Source: Malaya genurostris
Taxonomy: Eukaryota > Arthropoda > Insecta > Diptera > Culicidae
NCBI RefSeq assembly: GCF_030247185.1
Contig: NC_080571.1
Coordinates: forward strand, 108,459,128 to 108,523,127
Length of the DNA: 64,000 nucleotides
Reading direction: 5' to 3'
Shown here in pieces: positions 22,586-34,637 of the stretch. The position numbers and the translations under genes are program-made. Position 1 is the stretch's first letter. Every line of letters starts with the position of its first letter. Below the pieces are notes generated by a model. That model had not been told where the DNA came from. It ran no database searches and saw only the letters and a program-made list of their open reading frames with translations.

Positions 22586-23560
22586 ATGGATCAAAAACAA
22601 TTTCGTATTTCAATTTTACACTGCTTCTTGATAAGAAAAAATTCCGTTGCAATGGCTTGAAAATAGTTAACAATAAAACGTTGGTTTGCTGACGATAATG
22701 CAGAACGCTGTGGACGCCCAAATGAGGCGAAAACACTAGAAAATTATAAAAAAAATCCACAAAATCGTTTTGAATGATCGAAAGAGAAGTTGCGTGAGTT
22801 AGCTGACATCGTAAAGATATCAAAAGAACGTGTTGGCTTTATATTGCAAGAGGATTTGACAATGAGAGAGCTCTGTTCAAAGTGGGTGCCGCGATTGCTC
22901 ACTGTTGACCAAAAACGAGAACGTGTTGATAATTCTGAGCAGTCTTTGGCCATGTTTAAACGTAACAAACCTGATTTTTTGCGTCTATATGTGACAATGG
23001 ATGAAACATGGATTCATCTCTTTACTCCGGAATCAAAACGAACATCTGAGTGGACCTCGTCCAAAGCGCCCGAGAGCACAACAATTGGCGGGAAAGGTTA
23101 TAGCTCCGGTGTTTTGAGTTGTGCGTGGTGTAATATTTATCGACTATCTTGAGAAAGATAATTCCATTAACAGTGAGTTTTATATAGCATTATTTGAACG
23201 TTTGAAGGCTGAAATCGCGAAAAAACGACCGCATATGGCCAAGAAAAAAAATTATATTATCAAAACAACTCATCGTGTCACAAGTCAATCAAAACAATAG
23301 CAAAACTAAATGAATTCCACTTCGAATTGCTCCCACATCCACCGTATTCGCCAGATTTGGCTCCCAGCGACTACTAGCTGTTCGCAGACCTGAAAAAAAT
23401 GCTCGCCGGTAAGAAATTTCGCACGAATGAAGTGGTTATCACTTAACCTGAGACCTATTTTGAGACAAAACATAAATCGTTCTACAAAAGTGGTATTGAA
23501 ATGTTAGAGCGGCATTGGAATGATTGCGTTGCTCTTGATGCAGATTACGTTGATGAATAA
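22586..23560 (+). pseudogene. Mauritiana-type mariner transposase, decayed
   Basis: Starts MDQKQFRISILHCF and, after early stops, reads KISKERVGFILQEDL, then CSKWVPRLLTVDQK and the first Asp in VTMDETWIHLFTPE. Further stops follow. The second catalytic position, normally HQDNA, reads YQNNS at about 23258-23272, an Asp-to-Asn change. The third block (ELLPHPPYSPDLAPSDY) is intact. KKMLAGKKF confirms the mauritiana subfamily. It is much older than the mariner at 20955. Nothing suggests function. Confidence 0.85.
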
Positions 23561-23875
23561 AGTTAATTTTGAACCAACTTGTTAGGTCCGGAACTTTTTT
23601 CGGCCACGGTGTTATTTATTACCACATTTTAGATATTAGCTGTGCGAAAAACTGAAGTAGTTGGTTGTAGATATTTTCTATCGAGAGCAATTTCTGATAT
23701 CATCAAAAGAATATACAGTCTGTTAAGTAAGAGCGTGTTCATCATATATTGCGGTCGGTAATTAATAAAGACTTAAATTTTTTTATCGGTAGAGGTAGAA
23801 ATAGAAGCACTGAAATCGCGCTAAATGTTATTTACGCAAAGGGTTGCGAGGCCGTGTTCCTTTGCACAAAGCCTA

Positions 23876-24240
23876 TAGGACCAAAATTGAACTATGGAGT
23901 GGCGGTTAAAGACATTAAAAAGTCATTATCATTTGTCAAGCAATGTGTTGAATGATTTAAAGAGTCAAAAATCGTCGATGATCTTCCAAATCGTGGTTCG
24001 GTAGAAAAAGTGGCCAAAAGAGACGAAAAACAAATTTGGGCTTTGTTTTCGCGCAATCCTGGCTTGCCTGTACGTCAAAGAAAAGCGAAATTGAAGCAAA
24101 AATTTTCCGAGCTGGCCATTCGGGAACATCTGTACGCAAACAATATAGATTTACGGAGTACCGTTCAAAATCACTCTTGTCGGTTACGTCACGTGGTCCA
24201 ACGGTTCGCTGAATGGAAACCGTAAAAAATACATTGAGGC
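23876..24240 (+). pseudogene. Tc1-like transposase N-terminal fragment
   Basis: One frame, broken by a TGA at 23953-23955, reads VKDIKKSLSFVKQ, then KIVDDLPNRGSVEK and WALFSRNPGLPVRQ. This matches the paired HTH region of Tc1-family transposases, where a VDDLPRSGRP-like phrase separates the two DNA-binding subdomains. After about 24110 further frame changes lead to DLRSTVQ. The catalytic domain is absent. Confidence 0.65.
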
Positions 24241-25276
24241 ACTTGATTGGCTTCCGCAATTGCCTGATGCAAATCTTATCAAGCAAAAGCTCCGTAGAAA
24301 ACGTGTTTACACTTTGGAGCTTCTCTGCCGGCGAATTCGGCTTATTTGGAAGGTGCTTTCCCTCAAATACGTCGAAAATTTAGTGGAAGGTATGCCTGGG
24401 AGTTGCCAAGCAAAAATTTATTCTGGTGGAGGTTGGACTTATTATTAAACTGAAAGTGTGTTACCTCAGAATGTATGTATAAGTCAAAAACTGAGGTCTT
24501 TTCTCATGCATTCATATCTTTATATGCGGGTTTTTTACGCGGATTTCCGAAGTTACGCGGCTTTTTTTTAGACATTCAAAGTTATGCGGTTTTATTATTT
24601 TGTCTTAGAAATGCATGAAATTCGAGATCTGGTGTTATCCCGATAAACAGTTTCGGAAAATTGTTTTTTTTATATATTTTTTTGTAGTTTAACATTTCAA
24701 AAATAATGTGCCACTGGATCGGTGATACAGTGTAAGTTACCAAAAGTATTTTTTTGCTCACTTTTTGAAAAAAAAACTTCAAACGCGTTTTTCCGAAAAC
24801 CAATTTTTCGAAGTCTGTGAACACGATCCAGCAAAATCTACTGAACCGAATCTTTTCAAACTTTGAACATACTTTCTTGGTATAAAATGCCTCCCCCCTA
24901 CGTTTTTGAAATTTTTCCTTTTTCATATTATGGTACATTGAAAATCTGATCAAAATATACGGAAAAATTAGCGTAAGATCGCGCTTTTTGCTTAAATATA
25001 CCACGAACTGTTAAAAAATCAAAATAATTACTCGGAGGGGGGCAAAATAACTCGTACTTTAGATAAATTTAGGAACATTTTTGATATCAGATAATTCTAC
25101 GCCGAGTAATCGTGTTCACTGCCCAACGTGATTTTAAAAACAAGTTGTTGTAGTTGGACACTGTTATTTGTATAAATAAAGTTTCAACAAACAAGTTATA
25201 GGAAATTAATTTAGCTCCCTAAAATTATATGATCTGAAACAAAGCTGAAATCTTTGTCAAGTATTACACAAAAAAA
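24241..25276. repeat. M3 copy 2 (24500-24660) in AT-rich DNA
   Basis: The 24470-24660 stretch (actgaggtc, acgcggatttcc, cttagaaatgcatgaaa, gagatctgg) aligns with the reverse complement of 11268-11385. The remainder is low-complexity AT-rich DNA with no gene. Confidence 0.5.
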
Positions 25277-25990
25277 AGTACGGGGTGTGTAATGTCAGAG
25301 ACATAATTGGATGTCGTGAATACGAATAAAACTGACACGATTTCTTTACACTTTCGAATTCGAATTGATAGTTGATCGATTGTGTGAATTGCGAAACTTT
25401 CCTCCTTTTCATTACTAAAATTTTCAACGATTTTTGACGTCGATTATCTCATTTCGGATTTGCACATTTCATTGAAAGAAACTATCAAGATGTTGTACAG
25501 GAATCATTTCTGCCTTTTAGAAGGACCAAATTGTGGAATTCTCTACGATATTTAGCACAGTTTTTTTTTTCTAAAACATCATCTTTATTTAATACATTTA
25601 ATATTACATTGTTTACATGTTCCTATTTCTAAATATCCCTGTCATCTCAGCATATATTTAGCCATACAACGAAATCCCGTTTTATTATCTCCTTCCTGTT
25701 ACAGTTCGGAACATTTTTCTCGAACGATTTTCGCACAGCGAAAAGTGCACAAAGCAAATCAAATTATTTCGGATTTTCACTAAACTGATGATTACTACCG
25801 TCGATTTGCAAAGAAGTAATCTTAATAGTTCTTTAGATAACATGTAGAGCCATTAGAACGGCTGATTTTATATAATGTTGTCCACTTTTCGTTTCTTGTT
25901 TTCTTTCTCTCCAATGCCAACAATCAGCAGCTGATGCAACAAACCGACACATCAGCTCGCAGTGCAAATGATGAGAAACTGGTTTAATAC
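25277..25990 (+). repeat. Dispersed repeat M2, longest copy
   Basis: Contains all modules of the family in order: gtaatgtcagagacata near 25292, gaaagaaactatcaag, tctacgatatttagcac, gcgaaaagtgcac, and agccattagaacggctgatt at 25850. It is interrupted at 25560-25702. Related copies lie at 13905, 16705, 19150, 20240 and 29858. No open frame or terminal repeat was resolved, so its class is unknown. Confidence 0.6.
25560..25702 (-). mobile_element. Retroposed insertion with poly(A), inside M2
   Basis: On the minus strand this 143-bp insert ends with a polyadenylation-like aataaag followed 20 bases later by a run of A. Comparison with 19353 shows it is absent from the related copy. A 3' end of a truncated LINE or a processed transcript would look like this. 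The source was not recognised, and the target duplication is unclear beyond a possible acag. Confidence 0.55.
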
Positions 25991-26599
25991 GTCTTCTCGC
26001 CTTGATGACCGGAAGGCAAATGAGAACTACGACCTGAGCGTCTGAGGTTTTTAACCACGCTCTCCGATGCCGCTGTTTGAATGCGTCTTCTCGCCCCGAC
26101 GCCTGCTTTCATCCAACGCACAAGAAGAAATGATCGATTTTCGACCACGGTTCCCCTTTTATAACATTCGGTTGAAGATATGTGCCTGACTACCTCAAAA
26201 TCGTCGTCGTGTTTGTGGTTATCTCACACTGTTCGAAATATTATCCTAAATTCCTGATCATATTTTTGATGAAATAGTGAAAGAATTATGTTGCTGCCAT
26301 TAATACAAGTCGAGATATTCACGATTAAGTTCTGCCCATTCTTCATTATGGCTAATTTTGAAAAGGCGCCCCATAGTAAAGTAAGTCGTATTCACGACAA
26401 AAATTATATTTTTTTTCACAATATTCTTATTAAAAATTTGATAAGCGTAGAAATCACAGCTAAATAATATGAAGTCACTCGCAAAAAATAGTCACCAGAA
26501 TATCAATTTACATTTTATGAACTCTAAATTTTCTTATGATATCCATGCTCCTAAAAGAAACAGTGACCGCAGACAATCGTGCGGGCTTGCTCAGTCATG
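25991..26599. other. No feature recognised
   Basis: Includes a GC-richer stretch (26010-26150) with repeated gaatgcgtcttctcgcc-like phrases at 25990 and 26078. No gene or family identified. Confidence 0.35.
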
Positions 26600-27010
26600 G
26601 ATTGGATTCTTCACTCAGGCAGAATATTCATGGAAAGAAGATTTAATTGTGCATTTTGTGCGATCAACTGGGTGTTACTACAAGTTCTTTCAATCGGGTG
26701 GAACCATCACTGGCGATGTATACAGACGACAATTGATACGTTTGAACTGAGCATTATTGGAAGGGCGGTAGCAATTGAAAAGATAAATGGGAAAGTCTGC
26801 CCACCCACCCTATTCAACCGTATATTGCTCCATCCGATTACCATTACCATGGCGCATGGCTTGTAAGAGAAGCACTTCGAAAATTTGAAATTAACGAAAA
26901 TTGGATCGAATAATTCATCGAATCTAAAGAAAAGAAAAGAATTTGTTCATCGCGGTATCCGAGGTTTGCCAGAAAGAAAAGTAGTGAATGTAACTACGTG
27001 AAATCACGAA
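26600..27010 (+). pseudogene. Mariner remnant with catalytic core deleted
   Basis: The plus strand reads VHFVRSTGCYYKFFQSG and TITGDVYRRQLIRLN, which fits the stretch between the first and second catalytic Asp in cecropia-like mariners. About 60 bases later it resumes at the SLPTHPIQP and HYHGAWL region beyond the second Asp. The intervening block with the second Asp is missing. Multiple frame changes follow, ending near a RGIRGLPER-like tail at 26960. Confidence 0.65.
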
Positions 27011-27075
27011 ACTTTGCAAAAGAACACTACGAGTAAATTCGAATACCAAGTAATTTGAAGACAGTTTCAATTTCA

Positions 27076-27076
<1 letters not shown>

Positions 27077-27107
<31 letters not shown>

Positions 27108-27108
27108 G
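27077..27108 (+). repeat. (ATA)n microsatellite
   Basis: About ten uninterrupted units of a trinucleotide, next to the mariner remnant. Confidence 0.95.
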
Positions 27109-29857
27109 TTGTGCACTATATTACTAGTTTATCCAACTAAGGCTAATATATCTTAATAATGTTACAGTAGATGGCGAAAATCGATGAGGTCCTTGAAAAA
27201 GGACTAAAAACAATATTTATACAAAATCTGGTGCTGAGATCTTGTAAATAGGCATAGATAAACGATCCACCCTTGCTGCTTCAGACATAATCCTGTCAAA
27301 ACTTTCGAGCGAACCGCTTCGGCATGCCATCGCTTGTCGGTCCTAGAATGTGTAGGAGTGTGTGTGTATGTACGAATGGTACTCAAAAGTCTTAATGTTT
27401 ACGCAGACGCTAGTACAAACATGACACGGTGAAAAGACACGAACATGATAACAAGCATCCTGGGGTTAGGTGGAAAATGAAAGGGATGCCACTCTTACGC
27501 CATTCACTGCTCTGCTCTTCCCTTAGGTAAACCAGAGTCCTCTATTGGGCCTAGCTACATGGACGTAAAGCTCGTTCGGCACCGACGATTAATGATGCAC
27601 TTGCCGCCCGTTCCTTGCCGTTAGCAAGCAGGGTTATTTTCCCTACCATCATTAGCGCAAGAGAGTAAAAATTTTATCAACAAGTACCACTAGACACGAG
27701 TTTGCTCTCATGTGTTAGCGAAGCGAGTCGGGCTGCGAGCATCCCACTTCTTAGCTATTTCACAGTCCAGAATCTGTGGAATCAAACCACGTGTGTTGCT
27801 GGAAATACTTTTGTGTTATCTGGCATTACTTTTTTAGGAATCATCTTCACCGCCTACATTTTATAACACAGTTCTAATTTTAAAACATTGGGTTTGTAGC
27901 TAAATATTTATATTTTGTTTCATATTTTTTGTAGCTCTCTCTGTTATCAAAGAGTTTGATATAAGGAACCATGTCTGACGGAAACATCAGCATATAACAA
28001 CCAAGAACACGAAAAAAACGAACATCGGTAAAACCGACTAATTTCATTCGTTACTTCGAAACACTGCACTGCACACACACACACTGCTGGGTCAGGTCGA
28101 GAAGTCAATTGCCACTTATTGCATGGGCATCACTGTACTACGCCACATAAAAGACGGTCAGTTAGTGGCAGTTAATTGAACGTGACACTCGGTGTCTGTT
28201 AACCTTTGCTTGGTGCCCTAATTGGCACGAGGCGGCCGCACACTTTTCCTCATTCCGTGTCGGACATTATCACCAAATGCTGTAGCATTGAGCATAGAAC
28301 GACATTTCTAAGTGGATCGTGAAAAAAGTCAGCATATCTTTTGCTTCCCTACATTTACGGGGCCCCATTGGCTTTTAGCGAACAGGAAGTTATGTTACCT
28401 TACCGAAAGCCTCCTTCGTTGATTACCCACATCGATATCTGTTCAATATCAAAGACTTCTATCGAGCTACGTTTATTGGTTTTTCAACTTATCTAGTAGT
28501 AAACGAAAAAGAGGCGAAAAAGAAATAGATGTTCTACGCTCTCTACAAGTTTCACAAATCCTACCTTGTGGAAATTTAAAGTACAGAGAGAATGGGAGCA
28601 AAAAAAAAAACACTTTCTCTTGTGGCCGGACTTGTCCTCACTACTCCACGGTGGGGTACGAGAAGCACTGAGGTGGAAGTCTAATTCGAAACGATTTTCA
28701 CGTTCCAGCAATATCGTCTTCAGAAGGCGAGTGATTCCGGCAATCATTGACGCGCTTCCCGATTGGTGGAACGTGCGCGAATTCCATTAATTCAAATTGT
28801 TTCTATGTGCGCACTTTTATTTTGTTTTTACTTCGTTTATGTTTAAAGAAACAAGACCAGGTATGGTTTTTTTCTTCTTAGCACTGTGTCCGTTTTAACT
28901 TATCTTTGTTCCGTTATTGGATTTTACTTATACAGCATGTTTATGCTACAAAACCATTATTCAATCGTTGCTCAAACATTTTCAACTTGTCGGGTGAGAG
29001 ATGTGATAGTGGTGATAACCCTAGTTTTATTAATCACTCAGATTTTCAACAAATTTTTATATGAGTAACTTTTTAATTTACTGTACCTGGTGTTGGAATC
29101 ATTGCTTCTACTCGTGAAAGCAAAAATGATAGCAAAAGTGTTGGAATCAGTTCCACCGATGCGAGTATTTGGACCAAACACACAACTGTCTATCTGAACT
29201 TTTCCTTGTGGTTGAAATCGGAGTATCGATACTTAATTTTGTGCCATTTGACCATTCAGTTTAAATTGATTTCGCATTTCGATTCTTAACGTACATAATC
29301 ATTAGATTGCGATCCTAATAACACTAGAAACCATTTCAGATCGGTGTTCGAACTAGCATTTCATTGGAGCTCAAATTCTGATTTTCTAGAGGTAAGAAAA
29401 AAACAAGGTACATAAATTTTAATCAAGTATTTCATCTGCTATACAACTAAGACGCCATGCTAGCTAGTCAGTCAATAAGTCATCGGTATGAAATACAGAT
29501 GGCATCATTAAAAAGGTATTCTAATTCAGAAGACGAACCAAAAATATTTTTATGATTTAATTTTCGATAAAATTGCACTGAAAAAATCTTTTTGGAGAAG
29601 GAAAAATTTTTTTTTCCTCAAAAGTGCCCAACTTAAATTTCTAACTGTAGTTGGGAACATATTCACTTATCTTGTAACAAATTTTTTTTTTTCAATATTT
29701 TTATTCAAAAATTTGACTAATTTTGTAAAAACCACTCGTACTACACTTTTTTGTAGGTTCTGTTATTTTTCGTCATTACAGCCATTTGAAAAAAATTGGT
29801 GAAAAAAGTTTGGCCCTTTTAAAAAGACAGTCTAGATCATTTTTGAAAAAAAAGGCG
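27109..29857. other. Long unique-looking stretch, no gene seen
   Basis: This is the longest stretch without a recognised mobile element. GC content is somewhat higher at 27230-27780 and 28030-28300. Short open frames up to 84 codons exist but none is recognisable. Conserved non-coding DNA or an unannotated regulatory region is possible. I have no positive evidence for either. Confidence 0.4.
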
Positions 29858-30310
29858 AGTGGGTAATGTCAGAGACTGGATGTCGTAAATACGAAAACAA
29901 CTGACATGTTCCTTAACACTTCCGAATATCTATTAGTTGATCAATTGTATGAATTATGCAAGCATTCCCCTTTTCCACATTTTTCGCAGAAACAAAGAAG
30001 GCTTCACTTGATCTCGATTACTGTGAATTTCACACAGCGAAAAGTGCACAAATCTAACCAAACTGTTCTAGATTTGCACTAAACTGAGGATATTTCCCTT
30101 CGATTTGCGAACAACAAATCCTAATAATACTTTAGAAAATTTTTAGAGCCATTAGAACGGCTGATTTTGTGTAACGCTCTCCACCGTTGTTTTTTCACCA
30201 ATGCAAACGACTGGCAGCTGTGACGTAATCGCTCTTGTCGGAAGCGAAACTAGTTTTGCAAACGACACAAAATACATCTGCTCACAGTGGCGATAGAATC
30301 CAAACTGATC
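29858..30310 (+). repeat. Dispersed repeat M2, copy 29.9 kb
   Basis: Opens gggtaatgtcagagac and ends with caaacgactggcagc and agcgaaactagttttgc, the same start and end modules as 25277-25990, with a shorter middle. It supports the module order in M2. Confidence 0.6.
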
Positions 30311-30524
30311 CAATTTTTGTTGAGAGGCTTGTTTTTACCTGATTTCGTTTGACGCTTTTTCACTAATGGGCGGTCCTAACGGCTATAAAAATAGCCGTAT
30401 ACAGAACTTTAATGTCGATTATTTCATTTCGGATTTGCATAATTTATTGAAAGAAACTTTGCATAATTTATTAACCTCAGAATGCGTTCTGATTGGCTGG
30501 TGTTGACATGGGTCAAACGAGACA
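30311..30524 (+). repeat. M2-related tail module
   Basis: Shares gtttttacctgatttcgttt, ggcggtcctaacggctat and attgaaagaaactt with 19150-19270, so it belongs to the same dispersed family, here placed after the distal module. Confidence 0.45.
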
Positions 30525-30640
30525 GGTTTTTCAATAGCGTACTATTGAAATACTTCAATGCTTTATTTTTACACGCTCAAGTTGAAAAATTTCGATTCTA
30601 TTGGTAGTTAGATTATATAAATCCTTTCACAGATACCTGA
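30525..30640 (+). repeat. Repeat R7, divergent third copy
   Basis: Starts tttttcaatagcgtactatt and continues gaaatacttcaatg and ttcgattctattggtagtta, parallel to the copies at 18309 and 18898. Similarity fades after 30640. Confidence 0.55.
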
Positions 30641-31889
30641 GCTATGAGCTTTAAAAATACGAGAAAGGCAAACGCGCCTTATGAATTATCCTCTTTGATA
30701 TTCGTTTATACCAAACATTTCAGAAATGTTTAATTTTGAATTATTTGAGATTATGTCACACAACTGAATATTTTATCATAAAATTGTGATCATATTTCCG
30801 ATGGCATGTAGCAAAAATTATGTTGATTCGTTAGATACAACAAGAGATATTCACGATCAAAAACTTATCACTCTCTCAGAGGGTAAATTTTGAAAAGACA
30901 CGGTATTCACGACAAAAACCAAATTATGCAAAATAAGATTTTGTGACAGAGTCTCCACGTAAAGCAAGTTTCATAAAAATCTGAAAGGGTGCTGCCAGCT
31001 CTGAATACGATTCACGTTTTTTGCAAGCCCATTTGATATTTAATTCGATGTCCGTCAAATCCTAAAGGGTCCTTCTACCCACCACTATTTTTGCAGACAT
31101 CATTTATTCAGAAAATTTAAATTCTTGGGTTTATCAGTGGATGATTTCCTAAGAAAACACTACAGTACTATCCCATTTTACGATATAAAACACTCTCAGG
31201 GCCACTTTAACAGTAGGGGCAAGTGTCCCGGACCCACGGTCTTAGAGGACCAACTAAGAAAAACAAAACCCCGGACAGGACCAACCGAGCAAAAAAAAGA
31301 CATTCAGTTACCTAGGGGCACACAACAAAATCTTGCCCCCGGGTCCATTAATACGTAAAAGCGGCACTGCATACGCTCAAATGTTAAAAATAGTTTTTTA
31401 TGTCGTATTTTATTATGGGGTACCTTTTCGAAATTCGCCCTGTGAAAGAATGGATATACCTTGATTGTGAATACCTCGGGTTGTACATACTAAACACAAC
31501 AATATAGTTATTTCTCCATGTGATCAGAAATATATAATCAATAATTTATGACTAAGTTTTCGACAGTGTGAGATAACCAAAAATAACTCAAAAATTTTGT
31601 ATTCCCAAACTTTTGGAAACAGTGAGAAAAACTCATCACGTTTACTTGTCGTTCTCGTACTCGAGCCGACGGCTTTTAAGGTAGTCAGGCACATATCAGT
31701 CTCGTTGTTCTACTGGACGAATATAATAGGAAAACTAAAATCGTTCATTTCTTCTAGTGCGTTAGACGGGACTGGACGTCGAGGTGAGAACATTCCACCA
31801 ACAGACCTTCAGCATGGTATAAAGCCTCAAACGCCTACAACCAGCAACAGTGAAGACAGACCTTCTGCGTGGAGTAAAGCCTCATTTGG
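30641..31889. other. No gene; repeat piece at 30860-31010
   Basis: The 30860-31010 part matches the mariner flank at 20822. A GC-rich patch (31195-31340) has gggcaagtgtcccgg and a later tcttgcccccgggtcc, a rough inverted match. Near 31800-31885 gaccttcagcatggtataaa is imperfectly repeated as gaccttctgcgtggagtaaa. No coding region recognised. Confidence 0.35.
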
Positions 31890-32660
31890 ATAGGATCCTG
31901 AAACTGAATTCAGAACCTGGATTCAGGTCCACCCTGAATTCTGAATTTAATTTAAGATTTAAAATTTAGTTTCGTAATTCAGTTTTCAAATTTAATTTTG
32001 GAATGAAGGTTCAAAAATTAAAACTGAGAATTTGGAACGAAATCGTAATTCTTGATTCTGAAACTAGATTTTCGGAACTGGTTTCTTCACTAGATTTTGA
32101 AAATGAATTTAGTAGTTAAATTTAAGTTCAGAATTTGTTTGCAGAGTCCTGAATCCGGAATTCTATTACAGAATTCCGGAATTAAATTTAAGATATGAAT
32201 AATAGATTTGTGCGAAATTTCCTATAACCAGGTCTCTTTACAAAATTTTAGATCTAAACTCCGAAAAAGAATTTTGGAACTGACCTCCGAACCATAATTT
32301 AATTCTTGAATTCAGTTTCAGAATTCTGAACATGCATTCTGGAATTGAATTGCGAACTGTGATATCTTAGAAAACCTGTAAGAACACTTTATTACAACAT
32401 TTCACGTGAAGCCATCTCCAACCGTTTATTATCCGGTAATTCTCACATCCTCACTCGATGAACTCTCTATCTAGAATGCCACAGGAACTAGTGTCCTGGA
32501 ATTAGGTTTTGGAACTGAATAGTTAATAATTCAATTTATGAATTGAAATCAGAACCAGGATTCTGAAAATAAGTTCAGTTGTTATGTTCTGAATTCTTGG
32601 TCCGGATTCGAAATCTGAACTCTGAACTTGAGTTTTACGATTGAACTTGGAACCAGTCCA
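31890..32660. repeat. Second degenerate GAATT-rich array
   Basis: Same vocabulary as 4590-5130: gaactgaattcagaacctgg, ttcagaattctgaa and tctggaattg-type phrases, irregularly spaced over nearly 0.8 kb. Two such blocks 27 kb apart indicate a family of degenerate satellites or a repeat-rich transposon interior. Confidence 0.55.
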
Positions 32661-32833
32661 AGGATCCCGACACGGACACGGTATAAAACCAGAAAACTTA
32701 AATATCGTACAAACCAGCAATTATTTCGATCGATGGATTGACTTTGTAAAAGCGCTTTCTTGTGACAGACAGACGTCAGTTAGTTGGATGACGCCGAGTC
32801 AATTCAGCTTAGCGTCAATCGCTTTTATGTCAA

Positions 32834-33209
32834 CTAGAGATGGGCAAAACAGTTCATTTTAAAGAACCGTTCAGTGATGCAGAGTTCTGTTGAAAGAACT
32901 AGTTCTCCAGAGCCGTTCGTTCGTTCTTTTCATAGTTTGTTTGTTTGTTCAAAGACTGAACGAGAACTCACTTTTGTACGCTTAAGCGAGGAAAAAAAGG
33001 TCCCTCGAAATAGAACTGAGGTTTCGTGACGAAACTTTCTTATTAGTACCGTTCTTGAAAAAAGGTTGAGCGAGCTTAAAAAACAAAAAAAAAGATCCCT
33101 CGACTTTGAACTCAGGAACTACCGTTCTCGAAAAAAGAACTATAGCTCGTTCATTCTTTCAAGAGAACTAGTTCTTTTGAACCGTTCGCGAACAAATTGC
33201 CCATCTCTA
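32834..33209. mobile_element. hAT-type MITE with exact 8-bp TSD
   Basis: Ends are TAGAGATGGGCAA and its reverse complement, a perfect 13-bp TIR. ATGTCAAC lies on both sides (32826-32833 and 33210-33217). An 8-bp duplication and this TIR are characteristic of non-autonomous hAT elements. The 376-bp interior is full of gaactagttct and gaaccgttc phrases in both orientations, so much of it can fold. No coding capacity. Confidence 0.92.
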
Positions 33210-33686
33210 ATGTCAACACGTGTACAATTTTTGCTAATTTTTTTTGAATATTTTCTCATTTTTGGAGTATATTTGTAATGACGGTCTGGTATGTGTTTCC
33301 AATTATTCATTCCCGATCAGATGGTAATAACGGAATTATAACAACTGGAGTAATTTATTTCAGAAATATTTTGTAACAAATTTTGAAATATCTCTGGCTG
33401 GTAAGCTGTTAAAATAACAAAAATCATAACAAAAAGACTCTAGCGGGAACAAAATCGTAACAGATTTTGGAACGTTTGTATCACAATTATTATTGAATTT
33501 GATACAACTACAGAAGTCCGGAAGCAGAAACTTATAACTATAGTTGTAATAAGTTAGAAAGCAAATTTAACACAGAAGAACTATATCACAGCTAACTTTT
33601 AGCATCGTTTCAATCCAAAATTGTTGAATGATTTTTTGTATTAAATGAATAATTTATTTAGTGCAGTGAACAATAGATTGTACGAA
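33210..33686. other. Spacer and presumed 5' leader of the ORF1-only element
   Basis: AT-rich. The last 30 bases (gtgaacaatagattgtacga) align with the leader of the second ORF1-only copy at about 58260-58290, so the retroelement extends at least a little upstream of its ATG. Its 5' end was not found. Confidence 0.4.
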
Positions 33687-34637
33687 ATGGGCAAATACGA
33701 TTTAACAAAGCCTGAAACTTGGCCTACAAGGCCAAATTCAATTTGTATTGATTTCAAACGCTGCAAAGTTAGACCAGCAGCAACCGCAATTGAAATCTTG
33801 CTTAAGGAACGGATGCATCTAAACGTTACTGATGTAAGTGAGATTCAATTCAACAAGGCGTCTAGCTGTGTGTACATTATGTTCCAACGTGAAAAAGATG
33901 CAATTGCATTTGCTTCGGTTAATAACGGTGTGCACAGTGTTGATCATGATAATGTTAAATAAAAAATCCCTATGTACATGGTGGAAAATGCCATAGAAGT
34001 ACGCGTGCATGACCTTCCCCCGCAGACCAGGGATGAGTTCGTTCGGGAAACTATGTCGCGGTACGGTGAAGTTCTTTCCATCGAAAGGGAAGTATGGCGG
34101 AATTTTATTCCGGGTATCCGAAATGGCGTGCGAGTGGTACGTATGCAACTACGTAAAGCAATTCCATCGTACAACATTTGTGATCAAGACGGAATAAATC
34201 CGTGTAAAACGCTGATTACGTATGAAAATCAACTGTTTACATGTCAGTTTTGTGAACAACTTGCACACTATGGCAAACCTTGCACTGAAACTGCAAAAAG
34301 GACATCTTCAAACAAAAATAAGGACAACCGTCCAACAACGGAAACTAGTGAGAGCAGTACTCCTGTTGTACAATCAAACCCACCAGCAACTGCAATTAAT
34401 GCACAACGAGGCGCGTCTACAGCAACTAACAACCAACCCAAGAATGCGAATTACAAGGAAAACGAAGAAAAAACGGAAACCAACAACGATACCACCGATG
34501 CGGCAATGGAGGACGAGACGAGCCACGAACAAAGTGCCCCTCACTCATCGCAAGATAAAAATGGAAGCTCCTCTCCCCCTAGAAAAAGGGTGACAACGAG
34601 ATCCAACGGTAAAAAAATTGTACGCAAATTGGCCTGA
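33687..34637 (+). pseudogene. Retroelement ORF1 (gag-like) with CCHC knuckle, one stop
   Basis: A 316-codon frame interrupted only by TAA at 33960-33962 (codon 92). The start at 33687 (MGKYDLTKPETWP) is preferred over the ATG at 33645, because the homologous copy at 58260 also begins there. Near residues 185-198 lies CQFCEQLAHYGKPC, a C-x2-C-x4-H-x4-C zinc knuckle typical of ORF1/gag nucleic-acid binding proteins of non-LTR retrotransposons. The C-terminal third is rich in N, T, E and S and ends in a basic tail (RKRVTTRSNGKKIVRKL). No reverse transcriptase frame follows. After the stop comes ggcctgaataaaaa and an A-rich stretch to about 34672. Confidence 0.75.
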
